Below, in pieces: positions 46,685 to 55,577 of a stretch of 64,000 nucleotides of DNA. Source of the DNA: Caulobacter sp. (GTDB lineage: Bacteria; Pseudomonadota; Alphaproteobacteria; Caulobacterales; Caulobacteraceae); NCBI GenBank assembly GCA_017745235.1, contig JAGHZU010000002.1, positions 264,756-328,755 on the forward strand, written 5' to 3'. The notes beneath the pieces are model-generated. The model did no database searches. It saw only the letters and a list, made by a program, of their open reading frames with translations, and was not told the origin of the DNA. The translations under genes were made by a program, and so were the position numbers. Every line of letters starts with the position of its first letter. The stretch's first letter is position 1.

Positions 46685-48001
46685 ATGACCGAGAAATACC
46701 AGCCCCACCTGCATGACAACGCCCTGCTGGGTCAAGACGACCCGGAGAACGCCTTCCCGGGCGGCGAGGGCGAAGGCGAGCGCGTGGCCAAGACGCTGGC
46801 CCGCTCGGGCGTGGCCTCGCGGCGCGAGGTCGAGCGCCTGATCGAGGGCGGGCGCGTGGCCCTGAACGGCGCGGTGCTGACCAGCCCGGCGGTCAAGGTG
46901 CGCCCCGGCGACATCCTGACCGTCGACGGCAAGATCGTCGACGAGCCCGAACCCACCCGCCTGTTCCGCTATCACAAGCCCACCGGCCTGCTGACCTCGC
47001 ACAACGATCCCGGCGGCCGCCCCACGGTGTTCCAGGCCCTGCCGCGAGAACTGCCACGCGTGATCTCGGTCGGCCGCCTGGACCTCAATTCCGAAGGCCT
47101 GCTGCTGCTGACCAACGACGGCGAGCTGTCGCGCGCCCTGGAGATGCCGCAGAACGCCTGGCAGCGCCGCTACCGCGCCCGCGCCTTCGGCGTGACCACC
47201 CAGGAGAAGCTGGACCGCCTGAAGAACGGCATCACTGTCGACGGCGTGCGCTACGGCGCGATCGAGGCGCGGCTGGACAAGGCCCAGGACAAGGCCGGCG
47301 GCAAGAACCTCTGGATCACCGTCACCCTCAGCGAAGGCAAGAACCGCGAGGTCCGCAAGGTGCTCGAGGCCATCGGCCTGAAGGTGAACCGGCTGATCCG
47401 CCTCTCCTACGGCCCCTTCGCCCTGGGCACGCTGCTGCCCGGCCAGGTCGAGGAGGTGGGCCCCCGGGTGATCCGCGAGCTTCTGGAAGGCATCGTCCCC
47501 GAGGAGAACATGCCCAAGGGCGACAAGCCGAAGTTCGCCGGCGTAGCCGAACCGCTGAAAGCCCCGGGCCAGGCAGGCGGCGGCGACGTCCAGCGGCGCG
47601 GCGTGCCGCGCGCGGGCAAGCTGACCCAGGCGGCCGTGATCCTGCCGGAAGAAAAGGCCGAGCCCGAAAAGTTCGTGCGCAAGCCCGGCTGGGCCAAGCC
47701 GAAGAAGAAGCCGGTCATCGCCGCCAAGCCCCCCCGCGCGCCCGCCTCCGGCAAGGGCCCGTCCAAGCCCACTCGCGCCAAGAAGTCGATCGAAAGCAAG
47801 ATCATCGGCCCCAAGGCCCTGACCCCGCGCGAAGCGGCCAACCAGCGCATCCGCGAAAAGCAGCACGCCGCCAAGGCGGGCGAGAAGACCGCGAAGACCT
47901 CGGCCAGGACCCCGGCGAAGACGGACGGCAAGCCCGGCGGCGCACGGCCCTCGGCCCGTCCCAGCGGCCCGCGCCCGGCCACGCCCCGTGGCAAGCGCTA
48001 G
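46685..48001 (+). CDS. rluB: RluB/RsuA-family pseudouridine synthase with long basic tail
   Basis: 438-residue enzyme. An S4 RNA-binding domain (about residues 35-85, RVAKTLARSGVASRREVERLIEGGRVALNG) precedes the catalytic domain with GRLDLNSEGLLLLTNDG, whose Asp is the nucleophile; GKNREVRKVLEAIGLKVNRLIRLSYGPF is the RNA-binding end. Residues from about 290 to 438 are a Lys/Ala/Pro-rich basic tail, absent in E. coli RluB. It probably makes pseudouridine in 23S rRNA (position 2605 in E. coli). RluB versus RluF/RluE cannot be fixed with certainty. Confidence 0.88.
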   Translation: MTEKYQPHLHDNALLGQDDPENAFPGGEGEGERVAKTLARSGVASRREVERLIEGGRVALNGAVLTSPAVKVRPGDILTVDGKIVDEPEPTRLFRYHKPTGLLTSHNDPGGRPTVFQALPRELPRVISVGRLDLNSEGLLLLTNDGELSRALEMPQNAWQRRYRARAFGVTTQEKLDRLKNGITVDGVRYGAIEARLDKAQDKAGGKNLWITVTLSEGKNREVRKVLEAIGLKVNRLIRLSYGPFALGTLLPGQVEEVGPRVIRELLEGIVPEENMPKGDKPKFAGVAEPLKAPGQAGGGDVQRRGVPRAGKLTQAAVILPEEKAEPEKFVRKPGWAKPKKKPVIAAKPPRAPASGKGPSKPTRAKKSIESKIIGPKALTPREAANQRIREKQHAAKAGEKTAKTSARTPAKTDGKPGGARPSARPSGPRPATPRGKR

Positions 48002-48007
48002 AACGCC

Positions 48008-48571
48008 CTAAGGGGCGCGGAAGAAAAAGACCTTCGCCGCGCCGTATTCTCGTGCGTCCAGGCGCTCGAAGCCCTCGGGCGTGGGATCGGGCTCGTCGCG
48101 CCCCCGCTCGAACATCACGATCGCGCCGGGCGCCAGCCAGCCGCCTGCAAGCAGCTCGGCCAGGGCCTTCTCGCCCAGACCCTTGGCGTAGGGCGGATCC
48201 AGGAAGGCCAGGGTGAAGGGCGCGCCGGCGCTGGCCGGGCGCTGGCCCAGATCGGTGGCGTCCCGGCGATGAACCCGCGTCTGGCCGAACAGCCCGAAGG
48301 CGTCGACGTTCTCGCGGATCGCGCCGCGCGCGGCGTCGTCGGTCTCGACGAACAGGCAGAAGTCCGCCCCGCGCGACAGGGCCTCCAGGCCCAGCGCCCC
48401 CGAGCCCGCGAACAGGTCGATCACCCGCGCCCCATGCAGTTCAGGCGCCCAGGCGGCGTGCTCGAGAATGTTGAACACGGCCTGGCGGGCGCGATCGGAG
48501 GTCGGCCGGGTAGTGGCGCCGGGCGGGGTGGCAATGGCCTTGCCCCGGTACTGGCCCGATACGATACGCAA
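48008..48571 (-). CDS. rsmD: 16S rRNA (guanine966-N2)-methyltransferase
   Basis: 187-residue SAM-dependent methyltransferase. RIVSGQYRGKAIATPPGATTRPTSDRARQAVFNIL, DLFAGSGALGLEALSRGAD and the DPPYAKG catalytic motif are typical of RsmD. The start is TTG 48571 with GGAGA 8 bases upstream, 3 bases after the TMEM175-like stop, so the two genes are coupled. The pseudouridine synthase gene converges on it, giving two rRNA-modification genes end to end. Confidence 0.94.
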   Translation of the reverse strand: MRIVSGQYRGKAIATPPGATTRPTSDRARQAVFNILEHAAWAPELHGARVIDLFAGSGALGLEALSRGADFCLFVETDDAARGAIRENVDAFGLFGQTRVHRRDATDLGQRPASAGAPFTLAFLDPPYAKGLGEKALAELLAGGWLAPGAIVMFERGRDEPDPTPEGFERLDAREYGAAKVFFFRAP

Positions 48572-48574
48572 GTT

Positions 48575-49213
48575 TCAGCTCTCCGCGCCCTGGGCCGCCA
48601 AGCCGCCGGGCTTCTTCGCCATTCGGCGATTGATGAGCGACAGGCCGCCCACGGTGAGTGCGATGCCCACCCAGCCCCACGGCGTGCCGGTGATGAGGCT
48701 GACGAAGATCAGGCTGCACATCAGGCCCGGCAGCAGCGCCACGCGCAGCAGCACATAGATCTTCTCGGTGGTCGACATCGGTTCGGCCAAGCCGCCGATG
48801 AACGCCGCATAGGCCCAGGCCGCGGCGTGGGCCAGGCCGATCCCGGTGACCAGGCCGACATAGACCAGCACCGAGGCGCCCGAGCCGCTTTCCCACAGCA
48901 GTTCGGTGCCCAGGGGCAGCAGGGCCACCAGGCCCAGCATCAGGAAGTTCAGCACGTCCATCGCGGTGTTGGCCCGCCGCAGCCGCGAGAAGGTGCGCCG
49001 GTGGCTGATCCAGTAGATGCCCACCACGCCGAAGCTGACGGCGTAGGCCAGCAGCTTGTGCTGCATCTGGGCGAACAGGTTCCCGACGGTGGTCCAGTGC
49101 TCCGGCGGATGGATCTCGATCGCCAGAAGCGTGATCGCGATCGCGAACACCGCGTCCGAGAACAGGATCAGTCGGTGAAGGTGCAACTCTTCCTTAGCCG
49201 TGGTCGTGGTCAT
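48575..49213 (-). CDS. TMEM175-family potassium channel-like membrane protein
   Basis: 212-residue protein with six hydrophobic helices. The signature RLILFSDAVFAIAITLLAIEI in helix 1 matches the FSD motif of TMEM175/DUF1211 proteins, whose bacterial members form tetrameric K+ channels. YWISHRRTF in helix 3 region is also conserved. Each subunit has one six-helix unit, unlike the animal protein with two. It is upstream of rsmD, separated by three bases. Confidence 0.88.
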   Translation of the reverse strand: MTTTTAKEELHLHRLILFSDAVFAIAITLLAIEIHPPEHWTTVGNLFAQMQHKLLAYAVSFGVVGIYWISHRRTFSRLRRANTAMDVLNFLMLGLVALLPLGTELLWESGSGASVLVYVGLVTGIGLAHAAAWAYAAFIGGLAEPMSTTEKIYVLLRVALLPGLMCSLIFVSLITGTPWGWVGIALTVGGLSLINRRMAKKPGGLAAQGAES

Positions 49214-49339
49214 GTTCGCCCCGTTTCGCCCAGAGGATGTGTGCCGCGAGCCGCGCATCGCGGCAAGCCCTGGCGAGACGCTTGCACCCCGACCGCCGAA
49301 CCCTTAGCGGTTGAGGACGCACGTGAGCGAGGACGACAG

Positions 49340-50293
49340 GTGCTAGACGAACTCGAACGTTCGCCCTTGCTGGCCGACCTGGGACCCATGGATCGGCGCC
49401 CCTGGCGCGTGGCCGCCACCGTGCCGCTGGGCGCGGCCGCCGCCATTCCCGCGGCCGTGGTGGGAGGGGCCCTGGCCGCCACCGCCTTCATCCCGCTGGT
49501 CGGCGCGGCCACGGTCGGCGAGATGATCGAGCAGATCGGCCGGATGCAGGCCCCGCCGGGCCTGGCCGGAACCCTGTTCACCCTGGCGCTGCTGGCCGCC
49601 TCGAACGGCGCCATGGCCCTGGCCTTCGTCGGCATGGCGTCCTTGCTGCACAAGCGACGCCTGAAGAGCTACCTCACCGCCGCCCCGCGCTTCCGCTGGC
49701 GGCTGATGCTGGCGGGCCTGGTGCTGCTGGCGATCGTGGTCGGGCCGCTGCTGGGCCTGTCGGCCGTGTTCGACCCCAAGGGCGTGCACCCGCCGATCCT
49801 GTCGATCAGCCCGCATTTCGGTGACCGCCTGCTTTATCTGGTGGCCGTGATCGTGCTGCTGCTGGCCGCCGCCGCGTCGGAGGAGCTGGTGTTCCGGGGC
49901 TGGCTGCTGAAGACGCTGGGAAGCTTCACCGCCCATCCTCTGGTCCTGCTGCCGGTGAGCGCGGGCCTCTTTTCCCTGATCCACATGGACCCCAACCTCG
50001 ACGCGTTTCTGATGCGCCTGACCATGGGGCTGGGCCTGGGCTGGATGGCCCTGCGCCTGGGCGGAATCGAGTTCGCCATCGGCGCCCATGCCGCCAACAA
50101 CATCCTCATCCTGCTGTTCCTGCAGCCGATGGGGCTCAAGCCCGATGCGGGCCACCCGTTTCCGCTGGAGGTGCTGGTGATCGCGCCGCTGATGCTGGTG
50201 GGCTACGTGCTGCTGGCCGAACTGGCCGCACGCTGGACGCCCCTGCGGCGCTGGACGGGCCTTGGCGAGCCGCGGCTGACCGCGACGGCCTGA
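49340..50293 (+). CDS. CPBP-family intramembrane glutamic endopeptidase
   Basis: 317-residue membrane protein of the CAAX-protease/bacteriocin-processing (PF02517) family with about seven helices. The catalytic motifs are EELVFRGWLL (EExxxR), FSLIHMDPNL (His) and IGAHAANNILI. GTG 49340 is chosen because GAGGA lies seven bases upstream; ATG 49388 is the alternative. Family members cut prenylated proteins in eukaryotes, but bacterial targets are mostly unknown. No immunity or bacteriocin gene is adjacent. Confidence 0.85.
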   Translation: MLDELERSPLLADLGPMDRRPWRVAATVPLGAAAAIPAAVVGGALAATAFIPLVGAATVGEMIEQIGRMQAPPGLAGTLFTLALLAASNGAMALAFVGMASLLHKRRLKSYLTAAPRFRWRLMLAGLVLLAIVVGPLLGLSAVFDPKGVHPPILSISPHFGDRLLYLVAVIVLLLAAAASEELVFRGWLLKTLGSFTAHPLVLLPVSAGLFSLIHMDPNLDAFLMRLTMGLGLGWMALRLGGIEFAIGAHAANNILILLFLQPMGLKPDAGHPFPLEVLVIAPLMLVGYVLLAELAARWTPLRRWTGLGEPRLTATA

Positions 50294-50297
50294 GGGC

Positions 50298-50936
50298 TCA
50301 CGACCACCGCAGCGGCGGCGCCTCGGCCTTCAGGGCCAGCAGGGCCGCACGCAACGACGCCATGAAGGCGGGACGCTGGCCCGTCCAACGCATCGGTTCG
50401 CCGACCAGCACCGCGCAATTCAGCGGCGCGGGAATGGCCTCGCCCTTGGGCAGGACCCGGCCCGCGCCCTGGATCCACACCGGCGTCACCGGCGCGTCGG
50501 GGAAGGCCTCGGCCAGGCGGGCCACGCCGCCCTTCAACTGGCCCAGCTCGTCGCCGTCGCCGCGGGTGCCCTCGGGAAAGACCACCACGATATCGCCGGC
50601 CGCCAGGGCTTCGCGCGCCGGCGCCAAAACGTCCTCGCCGGCCCCCGCCTTCAATCGCGCCACCGGCACGATGCCGATCACGTTGCGCGAGAACCAGCCA
50701 ATGACCGGGTCCTTCAGAAAGTAGTCGGCCGCCGCCGCCGGTCGCACCCGCATCAGGGCGCGCGAGGGGAAGATGGCCAGCAGCAGCAAGGTGTCGACGT
50801 GGCTGGAATGGTTGGCCGCCACGATCGCCGGTCCCTTCAGCGGCAGCCGCTCGCGCCCGCTGACGTCGGCCCCGGTCATGAACAGGGCCAGCGGCCGGGC
50901 GACCAGGATCAGAAGCAGGAAGCGAAGCCAGCGCAT
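50298..50936 (-). CDS. 1-acylglycerol-3-phosphate acyltransferase (PlsC-like)
   Basis: 212-residue membrane-associated acyltransferase. The HX4D motif is NHSSHVD, and FPEGTRG is the third block that binds the glycerophosphate. An N-terminal hydrophobic stretch anchors it. It starts two bases from the CdsA-like stop, in the same direction, so the two enzymes form an operon: acylation, then CDP-activation of phosphatidate. It is shorter than the housekeeping PlsC and is probably a paralogue. Confidence 0.85.
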   Translation of the reverse strand: MRWLRFLLLILVARPLALFMTGADVSGRERLPLKGPAIVAANHSSHVDTLLLLAIFPSRALMRVRPAAAADYFLKDPVIGWFSRNVIGIVPVARLKAGAGEDVLAPAREALAAGDIVVVFPEGTRGDGDELGQLKGGVARLAEAFPDAPVTPVWIQGAGRVLPKGEAIPAPLNCAVLVGEPMRWTGQRPAFMASLRAALLALKAEAPPLRWS

Positions 50937-50938
50937 GC

Positions 50939-51928
50939 TCAGAACTTGTGCAGGGCGAACAGCGCCAGCAAGTGGAAATAGAGCGGGGCGGTGAAGGTCA
51001 GGCTGTCGGCGCGGTCCAGCACCCCGCCGTGGCCGGGGATGGCGTTGGAGGTGTCCTTGACCCCGATGTCGCGCTTGACCGCGCTCATGGTCACGTCGCC
51101 CGCGAAGCCCGCCACCGGCAAGGCCAGGGCCACGATCAGCAGGCCGCGGCCGGACAGCGGCGTGAACACCGGGCCCAGCTTCCAGATCAGCAGGGCCGTC
51201 AGGAGCCAGCCGCCGACGAAGCCTTCCCAGGTCTTGTTGGGGCTGACGGTGGGCACGACCTTGTGGCGGCCGATCACCTTTCCGACCACGTACTGGGCCA
51301 CGTCGTTGAACTCGGTGGCTAGCAGCAGGAAGAACACCAGCCCCGCCGCGCCGGCCGGCAGGTGGTCGCTGGCGGGAACCCGCATCAGGAAGGCGGCGAA
51401 GCCCAGGTTGTAGACGCAGGTCACCAGGCCCCAGTGGAAGGTCGCGGCGGTCGTCAGGAACCCGCGCGTCTGCCCCAGCAGCGCCATCAGGAACGGCAGG
51501 CCCAGGAAGGTCCAGACCGGGATGAACACCAGGTAGAACATGTAGCGGTCGGCCGCGATGAAGCCGTAGGCCGCCAGCAGGATCAGGTAGGCCGCAAGGA
51601 TCGCGGGGCGGTCCTCCTTGCGGATCGGGGCCAGCGACAGGAACTCGCGCAAGGCCATGAACGAGATCACGGCGAACACCACCACCGTGGCCTGCCAGCC
51701 CGCCAGCAGAGCCCCGGCCAGCAAAGCGACCATCACCCACCAGCTGGCGATGCGCCGGCGCAGCTCCAGGAACCTCGTCCCCGGCCGCCAGGCGCTGAGC
51801 GCCGCCGAGATCGCCCCCGCCACGCCCAGCAGAGCCACCACGCCGCCAAGACCCGCCAGCAGGGCTGGCGGCTGAGCGGCGAGGAAGGCGCGAAACGTGT
51901 CGGGTCCGAGGTTGTCGAGACTGGCCAT
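50939..51928 (-). CDS. cdsA: Phosphatidate cytidylyltransferase (CdsA paralogue)
   Basis: 329-residue membrane protein of about nine helices that makes CDP-diacylglycerol from phosphatidate and CTP. The signature near the C-terminus, KRDIGVKDTSNAIPGHGGVLDRADSL, has the conserved KR.xK/D..IPGHGG.LDR.D metal/substrate residues. Sequence and neighbours (plsC-like, divergent CDP-alcohol transferase) match the secondary set seen in YnbAB-type clusters, so it may not be the main cell CdsA. Confidence 0.85.
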   Translation of the reverse strand: MASLDNLGPDTFRAFLAAQPPALLAGLGGVVALLGVAGAISAALSAWRPGTRFLELRRRIASWWVMVALLAGALLAGWQATVVVFAVISFMALREFLSLAPIRKEDRPAILAAYLILLAAYGFIAADRYMFYLVFIPVWTFLGLPFLMALLGQTRGFLTTAATFHWGLVTCVYNLGFAAFLMRVPASDHLPAGAAGLVFFLLLATEFNDVAQYVVGKVIGRHKVVPTVSPNKTWEGFVGGWLLTALLIWKLGPVFTPLSGRGLLIVALALPVAGFAGDVTMSAVKRDIGVKDTSNAIPGHGGVLDRADSLTFTAPLYFHLLALFALHKF

Positions 51929-52034
51929 GCGGCTCCCGGTGGTGAATCCTTTTAGCTATAGCTGAGTTCTGATCGGCGGCGAGCCTGACCTGAGGGCGCA
52001 TCGTCCGCATGCGCGGAAAGGCGAGGAAGAGGCC

Positions 52035-52697
52035 ATGACCGACGAGCCGGAGAACCGCCGCCCGCTGAAAGTGCGCCAGGCCGCCTTCGCCCATCGCCTG
52101 GCCGCGCGGCTGGCCGGCGCCGGCGTGCACCCCGACACGATCTCGGCCGCCAGCGTGGCGTTCTCGGTCCTGGGCGCGGCGCTGATGATGACCGCTGGCG
52201 GGCTGCAGGGCGGGTTAGGGCCCGCCTGCTGGATCCTGGCGGCCGTCTGCATCCAGGCGCGGCTGCTGTGCAACCTGCTGGACGGCATGGTGGCGGTCGA
52301 GCACGGCAAGGCGGGGCCCGCCGGGCCGATCTGGAACGAGCTGCCCGACCGGGTCGCCGACGTCCTGCTTCTGGCGGGGGCCGGCTATTCGGCGCGAACG
52401 GCCGGCCAGCCCGCGGGCGAGGCCCTGGGCTGGCTGGCCGCCGTGCTGGCGGTGATGACGGCCTATGTCCGCGAGCTGGGCCGGGGGCTCGGCCTGCCCG
52501 CCGACTTCAGCGGCCCCATGGCCAAGCAGCAGCGGATGGCGGTGCTGACCGCCTTCTGCCTGGCCTCCGCCGTCGAGCCGCTATGGCGCGGCCGAGGCGC
52601 GACGATGGTCTGCGGCCTGCTGCTGATCGCCGCCGGCTGCGTGGTCACGCTGGTCAAGCGGACCGGAACCATCGCCGCGCGCCTGCGCGAGCGGTGA
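52035..52697 (+). CDS. CDP-alcohol phosphatidyltransferase with variant motif
   Basis: 220-residue membrane protein with about six helices. The CDP-alcohol transferase motif D1xxD2G-x2-AR-x8-G-x3-D3-x3-D4 reads N-LL-DG-MV-AV-EHGKAGPA-G-PIW-N-ELP-D: the first and third Asp are Asn and the Arg is Val. This variant appears consistently in a subfamily close to YnbA and may still be active, but with altered metal binding. It is divergent from the CdsA/PlsC-like pair and could consume the CDP-diacylglycerol they make. Confidence 0.82.
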   Translation: MTDEPENRRPLKVRQAAFAHRLAARLAGAGVHPDTISAASVAFSVLGAALMMTAGGLQGGLGPACWILAAVCIQARLLCNLLDGMVAVEHGKAGPAGPIWNELPDRVADVLLLAGAGYSARTAGQPAGEALGWLAAVLAVMTAYVRELGRGLGLPADFSGPMAKQQRMAVLTAFCLASAVEPLWRGRGATMVCGLLLIAAGCVVTLVKRTGTIAARLRER

Positions 52698-52703
52698 GCG
52701 GCC

Positions 52704-52979
52704 TCACCAGCCGCGCGGGCTCACCCGGTTGTCGAGCTGGGCCCGCAGGTTCACCGCCCCCTCCCGCGTGATGCGGTAGGGACCCCCGCCGGAGCTGGCG
52801 ATGAAGCGGCGCTTCTTCAGCGCCTTGAAGACAGACAAGGTGCAGTCGGTCAGGCGCCAGCCCTCGCGGGTGATGCAGTCGGCCGCGATGATGCGGCCCT
52901 GGTCGTCGCGCAGGAGTTCGATGCGGGCGCCCTGCGCCAGCGCGTGCAGCGTGCGTTGCTGCGGCTTGGAGATGTTCAA
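52704..52979 (-). CDS. yjhX: YjhX/UPF0386 family protein
   Basis: 91-residue protein that matches E. coli YjhX over its full length ([56 protein letters not shown]). Some annotations call YjhX a toxin, but the proof is limited. The start codon is TTG at 52979, which reproduces the family N-terminus; no ATG is in frame near it. It converges with the CDP-alcohol transferase, six bases apart. No antitoxin-like partner gene is adjacent. Confidence 0.82.
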   Translation of the reverse strand: MNISKPQQRTLHALAQGARIELLRDDQGRIIAADCITREGWRLTDCTLSVFKALKKRRFIASSGGGPYRITREGAVNLRAQLDNRVSPRGW

Positions 52980-53228
52980 GGAAATAGTCCGGAGATCGAG
53001 GCACGGGCTCGCGCGTCCGGAAGCGGCGCGCGCGGACGGATCGGGGCCTGATCGACTTACGGACGAAGGTCCGTAGCCTTAGGCCCGGGCCTCAAACACA
53101 ATCTCGGACATAAACCACGCAGGAGTTTGACGGGCCGACCCTAGCGCATCCGCGCGGTGCGTCACACCCTGGGTCCGACCGAACATCGGCCCTTGTGGCG
53201 GTTCGGCAACGCCCCGCCGGTGGAACGC
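52980..53228. other. Gap between yjhX and the AsmA gene
   Basis: 249 bases without a gene. It contains a hairpin TACGGAC-GAAG-GTCCGTA (53058-53075) and, six bases on, a 12-bp palindrome AGGCCCGGGCCT (53081-53092). One may end the AsmA transcript or be the yjhX operator. Nothing else is recognised. Confidence 0.4.
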
Positions 53229-55259
53229 CTACTTTTTCTTCGGCCTGGCGGGCGTCGTCTGGGTCACCTTGACCGGCGCCCCGTCGGCCCGGGCCGACGC
53301 CACCAGGCCGGCGCAGTCGGCGTCCTTGGCCTCGCCGCCGGTGACGAAAGGCAGGATGGCCGCCAGCGGGTTGACGAAACTGGCCAGGGCCGCGGCGACC
53401 CCGCCCTGGGCCACCGCCCCGCCCGTCTCCAGCCCGATCTTCGGCGACAGGAACGGCCCCTTGACGGTGATCGGGATGAACAGGCGCACTAGGCGGGGCT
53501 TTTTGCTGTCGCCGTCGATCTTCAGGTCCAGCCTCTCCTCGCGCAGATCGATCGTCCCCTTGCCCCGCGCCAGCACCACGCCGGTGTCGGCGACGATCTG
53601 GTTGGACGTCATGATCCCGTCCTTGACGCTGAAGTCGGCCACGGCGCAGCGCACGCTGGTCTCGCGCTCGCTCTTGCTCAGCAGGAGCAGCAGCCCCTTG
53701 GAGGCGTTCACGCCCAGCAGTTCGGCGAAGGCCTGGCGCATCTCGCCCCTGGGGCTGACCAGGGTCACCTGGCCATTGGCGGTCGAGGCGGCGCGATGCA
53801 CCGAGTCGCCATAGCCGGTCAGCTTGGCCCGGGCCATCACGCCGCCCTCGATGGCCGGCTTGTCGCCGTTCCTGATGGTGATGAAGTCCTCGAGCTTGGC
53901 GTTGGTCAGGCGCATGTCGAGATCGGTGCGCGGAACCTTGGGATTGGCGTCCAGCCGCACCTTCCCGGCCAGGTCGCCGCGCGAGAAGGTGAAGGCCAGC
54001 GGATCCATCGTCAGCACGCCCTTGTCCAGCGTCAGGTCCAGGCGAACCTTCTTCAGCGGCAGGTTGGGGGCGTTCACCGCCAGAGCCCGGTATTTGACCT
54101 TGGCGTCCATCGCCTTGACCCGATCGACCTGCAGGGTGGCGTCGGGCAGGATTCGCTGGGTGGCCGTGCGTTGGGCCGCCTCGACCTTCTGGCCGGCGGA
54201 AGCGGTCTCGCCCCTGCCCGTGGCCGGCGCCGCGCCGACCAGGCTGCCCAGGTCGTCGAAATCCAGCCGCCGCGATTGGAGGTCGGCCTCCAGATAGGGC
54301 CGCTCGCGCTGCGTCAGCACGAAGAGGTCGCCCGACACGTCGCTGTCGCCGATGCGGCCGGTCAGCTTGTTGAAGTCGAAGCGGCCGCCGTTGCGGGTCA
54401 GCCGGCCGTTGATCCGATAGGGCGGGGTGTTGGGCAGGGCTAGACCGGTCAGGGCGTAGAGGCGGTTGAGGTCGGCGCCGGAGACGGTCAACTGGGTCTC
54501 GAACCGGCCCAGATTGAACGGCTTGGTCACCTCGCCCCTGGCCAGGACATGGGTCGAGCCGGCGTCGACCTTGGCGTCGAACGGGTAGGGCCGGCGTGGC
54601 GAGATGTTCAGCAGCGGCCCGCCAGTGACCAGGGCCGTGAAGGGCGAGCGGTTCAGCTGGCCCTTGCCCTCCAGCACGAACCGTCCCCGCCCTTCGCCCG
54701 TGGCCTGCTCGTTGGAGCTGACCGTGCCCAGGAAGAAGATATCCCGTTGGCGGTCGTCGTAGCGCAGATGGCCGTCGTTGATGACGAAGTGCTGGATGGC
54801 CGGCAGCTTCATGGGCTTGGCCGGCGCCTTGGGATCGCCGAACGTCCAGTTAGCGCGGCCGGAAGGATCGCGCAGCAGCCGCACGTCGGGCCGGTCGACA
54901 GCCAGCAGCGGCAGGATCACCTCGCCCTTCAGCAACGGCAGCAGCTTGACCTGCACGGCGATGCGGTCGACGCGAGCCATGTGGCCGGCCTGGGGTCCGG
55001 TCTTCGGCGCCCAGTCGGGCTGGGCCACGCGCACGCCCAGGGCTTCGGCCTTGGGCGAGAACGACCAGGGATGGACCCGCAGGTCGCCCTCGATCACCAC
55101 CTCGCGGTGAAGGCGGGCCGAGGCGAACCGGCCCAGCGGCCCCCGGAACCAGTTCCAGTCGAACAGTACCAGGAACACGATGATCGCGACCAGAAGCGCC
55201 AGCGCCCCGGACATGCCCCAGCGCGCGCCCGGCGGCAGGCCGTTCCAGCGCGCGGCCAT
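53229..55259 (-). CDS. AsmA family protein
   Basis: 676-residue periplasmic-facing protein with one N-terminal anchor (about residues 15-37) after a short cytoplasmic tail. VIEGDLRVHPWSFSPKAEALGVRV and VDRIAVQVKLLPLLKGEVILPLLAVDRPDVRLLRD are the AsmA N-terminal signature; the C-terminal KGTIDLREERLDLKIDG segment and IKVKGPF-type repeats are also typical. AsmA-like proteins are proposed to bridge the envelope and transfer or organise phospholipids. It ends with a basic tail (ARPKKK). It is separated by 138 bases from the next upstream gene. Confidence 0.9.
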   Translation of the reverse strand: MAARWNGLPPGARWGMSGALALLVAIIVFLVLFDWNWFRGPLGRFASARLHREVVIEGDLRVHPWSFSPKAEALGVRVAQPDWAPKTGPQAGHMARVDRIAVQVKLLPLLKGEVILPLLAVDRPDVRLLRDPSGRANWTFGDPKAPAKPMKLPAIQHFVINDGHLRYDDRQRDIFFLGTVSSNEQATGEGRGRFVLEGKGQLNRSPFTALVTGGPLLNISPRRPYPFDAKVDAGSTHVLARGEVTKPFNLGRFETQLTVSGADLNRLYALTGLALPNTPPYRINGRLTRNGGRFDFNKLTGRIGDSDVSGDLFVLTQRERPYLEADLQSRRLDFDDLGSLVGAAPATGRGETASAGQKVEAAQRTATQRILPDATLQVDRVKAMDAKVKYRALAVNAPNLPLKKVRLDLTLDKGVLTMDPLAFTFSRGDLAGKVRLDANPKVPRTDLDMRLTNAKLEDFITIRNGDKPAIEGGVMARAKLTGYGDSVHRAASTANGQVTLVSPRGEMRQAFAELLGVNASKGLLLLLSKSERETSVRCAVADFSVKDGIMTSNQIVADTGVVLARGKGTIDLREERLDLKIDGDSKKPRLVRLFIPITVKGPFLSPKIGLETGGAVAQGGVAAALASFVNPLAAILPFVTGGEAKDADCAGLVASARADGAPVKVTQTTPARPKKK

Positions 55260-55397
55260 CCGGCCGGCGAAGGGCGTGGAAGCGGTGTTCTGGGACGAAA
55301 TCGACAGGGCGGGTTCCTCCTGGTACCCGCCAACAACGCGCGACCCGGCCGCTTCTGTTCCGAATCGAGCCGTCCGGGCCCGCTTCCCGCCCCTCGG

Positions 55398-55502
55398 CTA
55401 ATAGACCAGCCTCAGGCTGCTGACGGCCACCGCGCCCACGACGAAGGCGACGATGGCGATGATCTCATAGGTCTTGAAAAGCGGCCCGTTCGGCGAACGC
55501 AT
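55398..55502 (-). CDS. 34-residue single-span membrane peptide
   Basis: Small reading frame starting MRSPNGPLFKTYE, followed by one hydrophobic segment of about 16 residues (IIAIVAFVVGAVAV) and ending SSLRLVY. The Lys/Arg before the helix and polar end suggest an N-in inner-membrane peptide. Upstream GGGGGG lies about 13 bases from the ATG. It is flanked by the secreted GYR-rich protein gene and the AsmA gene, with no overlap. The support is only sequence; conservation would be decisive. Confidence 0.5.
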   Translation of the reverse strand: MRSPNGPLFKTYEIIAIVAFVVGAVAVSSLRLVY

Positions 55503-55577
55503 GATGATAGGACCCCCCGTCCTGTTTTGACGCTAAAGCGTCGTTCCCCCGCAAGCTTCACGCCAGGCCCGCCCCCC

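Noticed and set aside
49311..49323. 13-base sequence TTGAGGACGCACG repeated at 921-933
   Set aside because: Matches of 13 bases are expected by chance in 64 kb of GC-rich DNA, and the flanks are unrelated.
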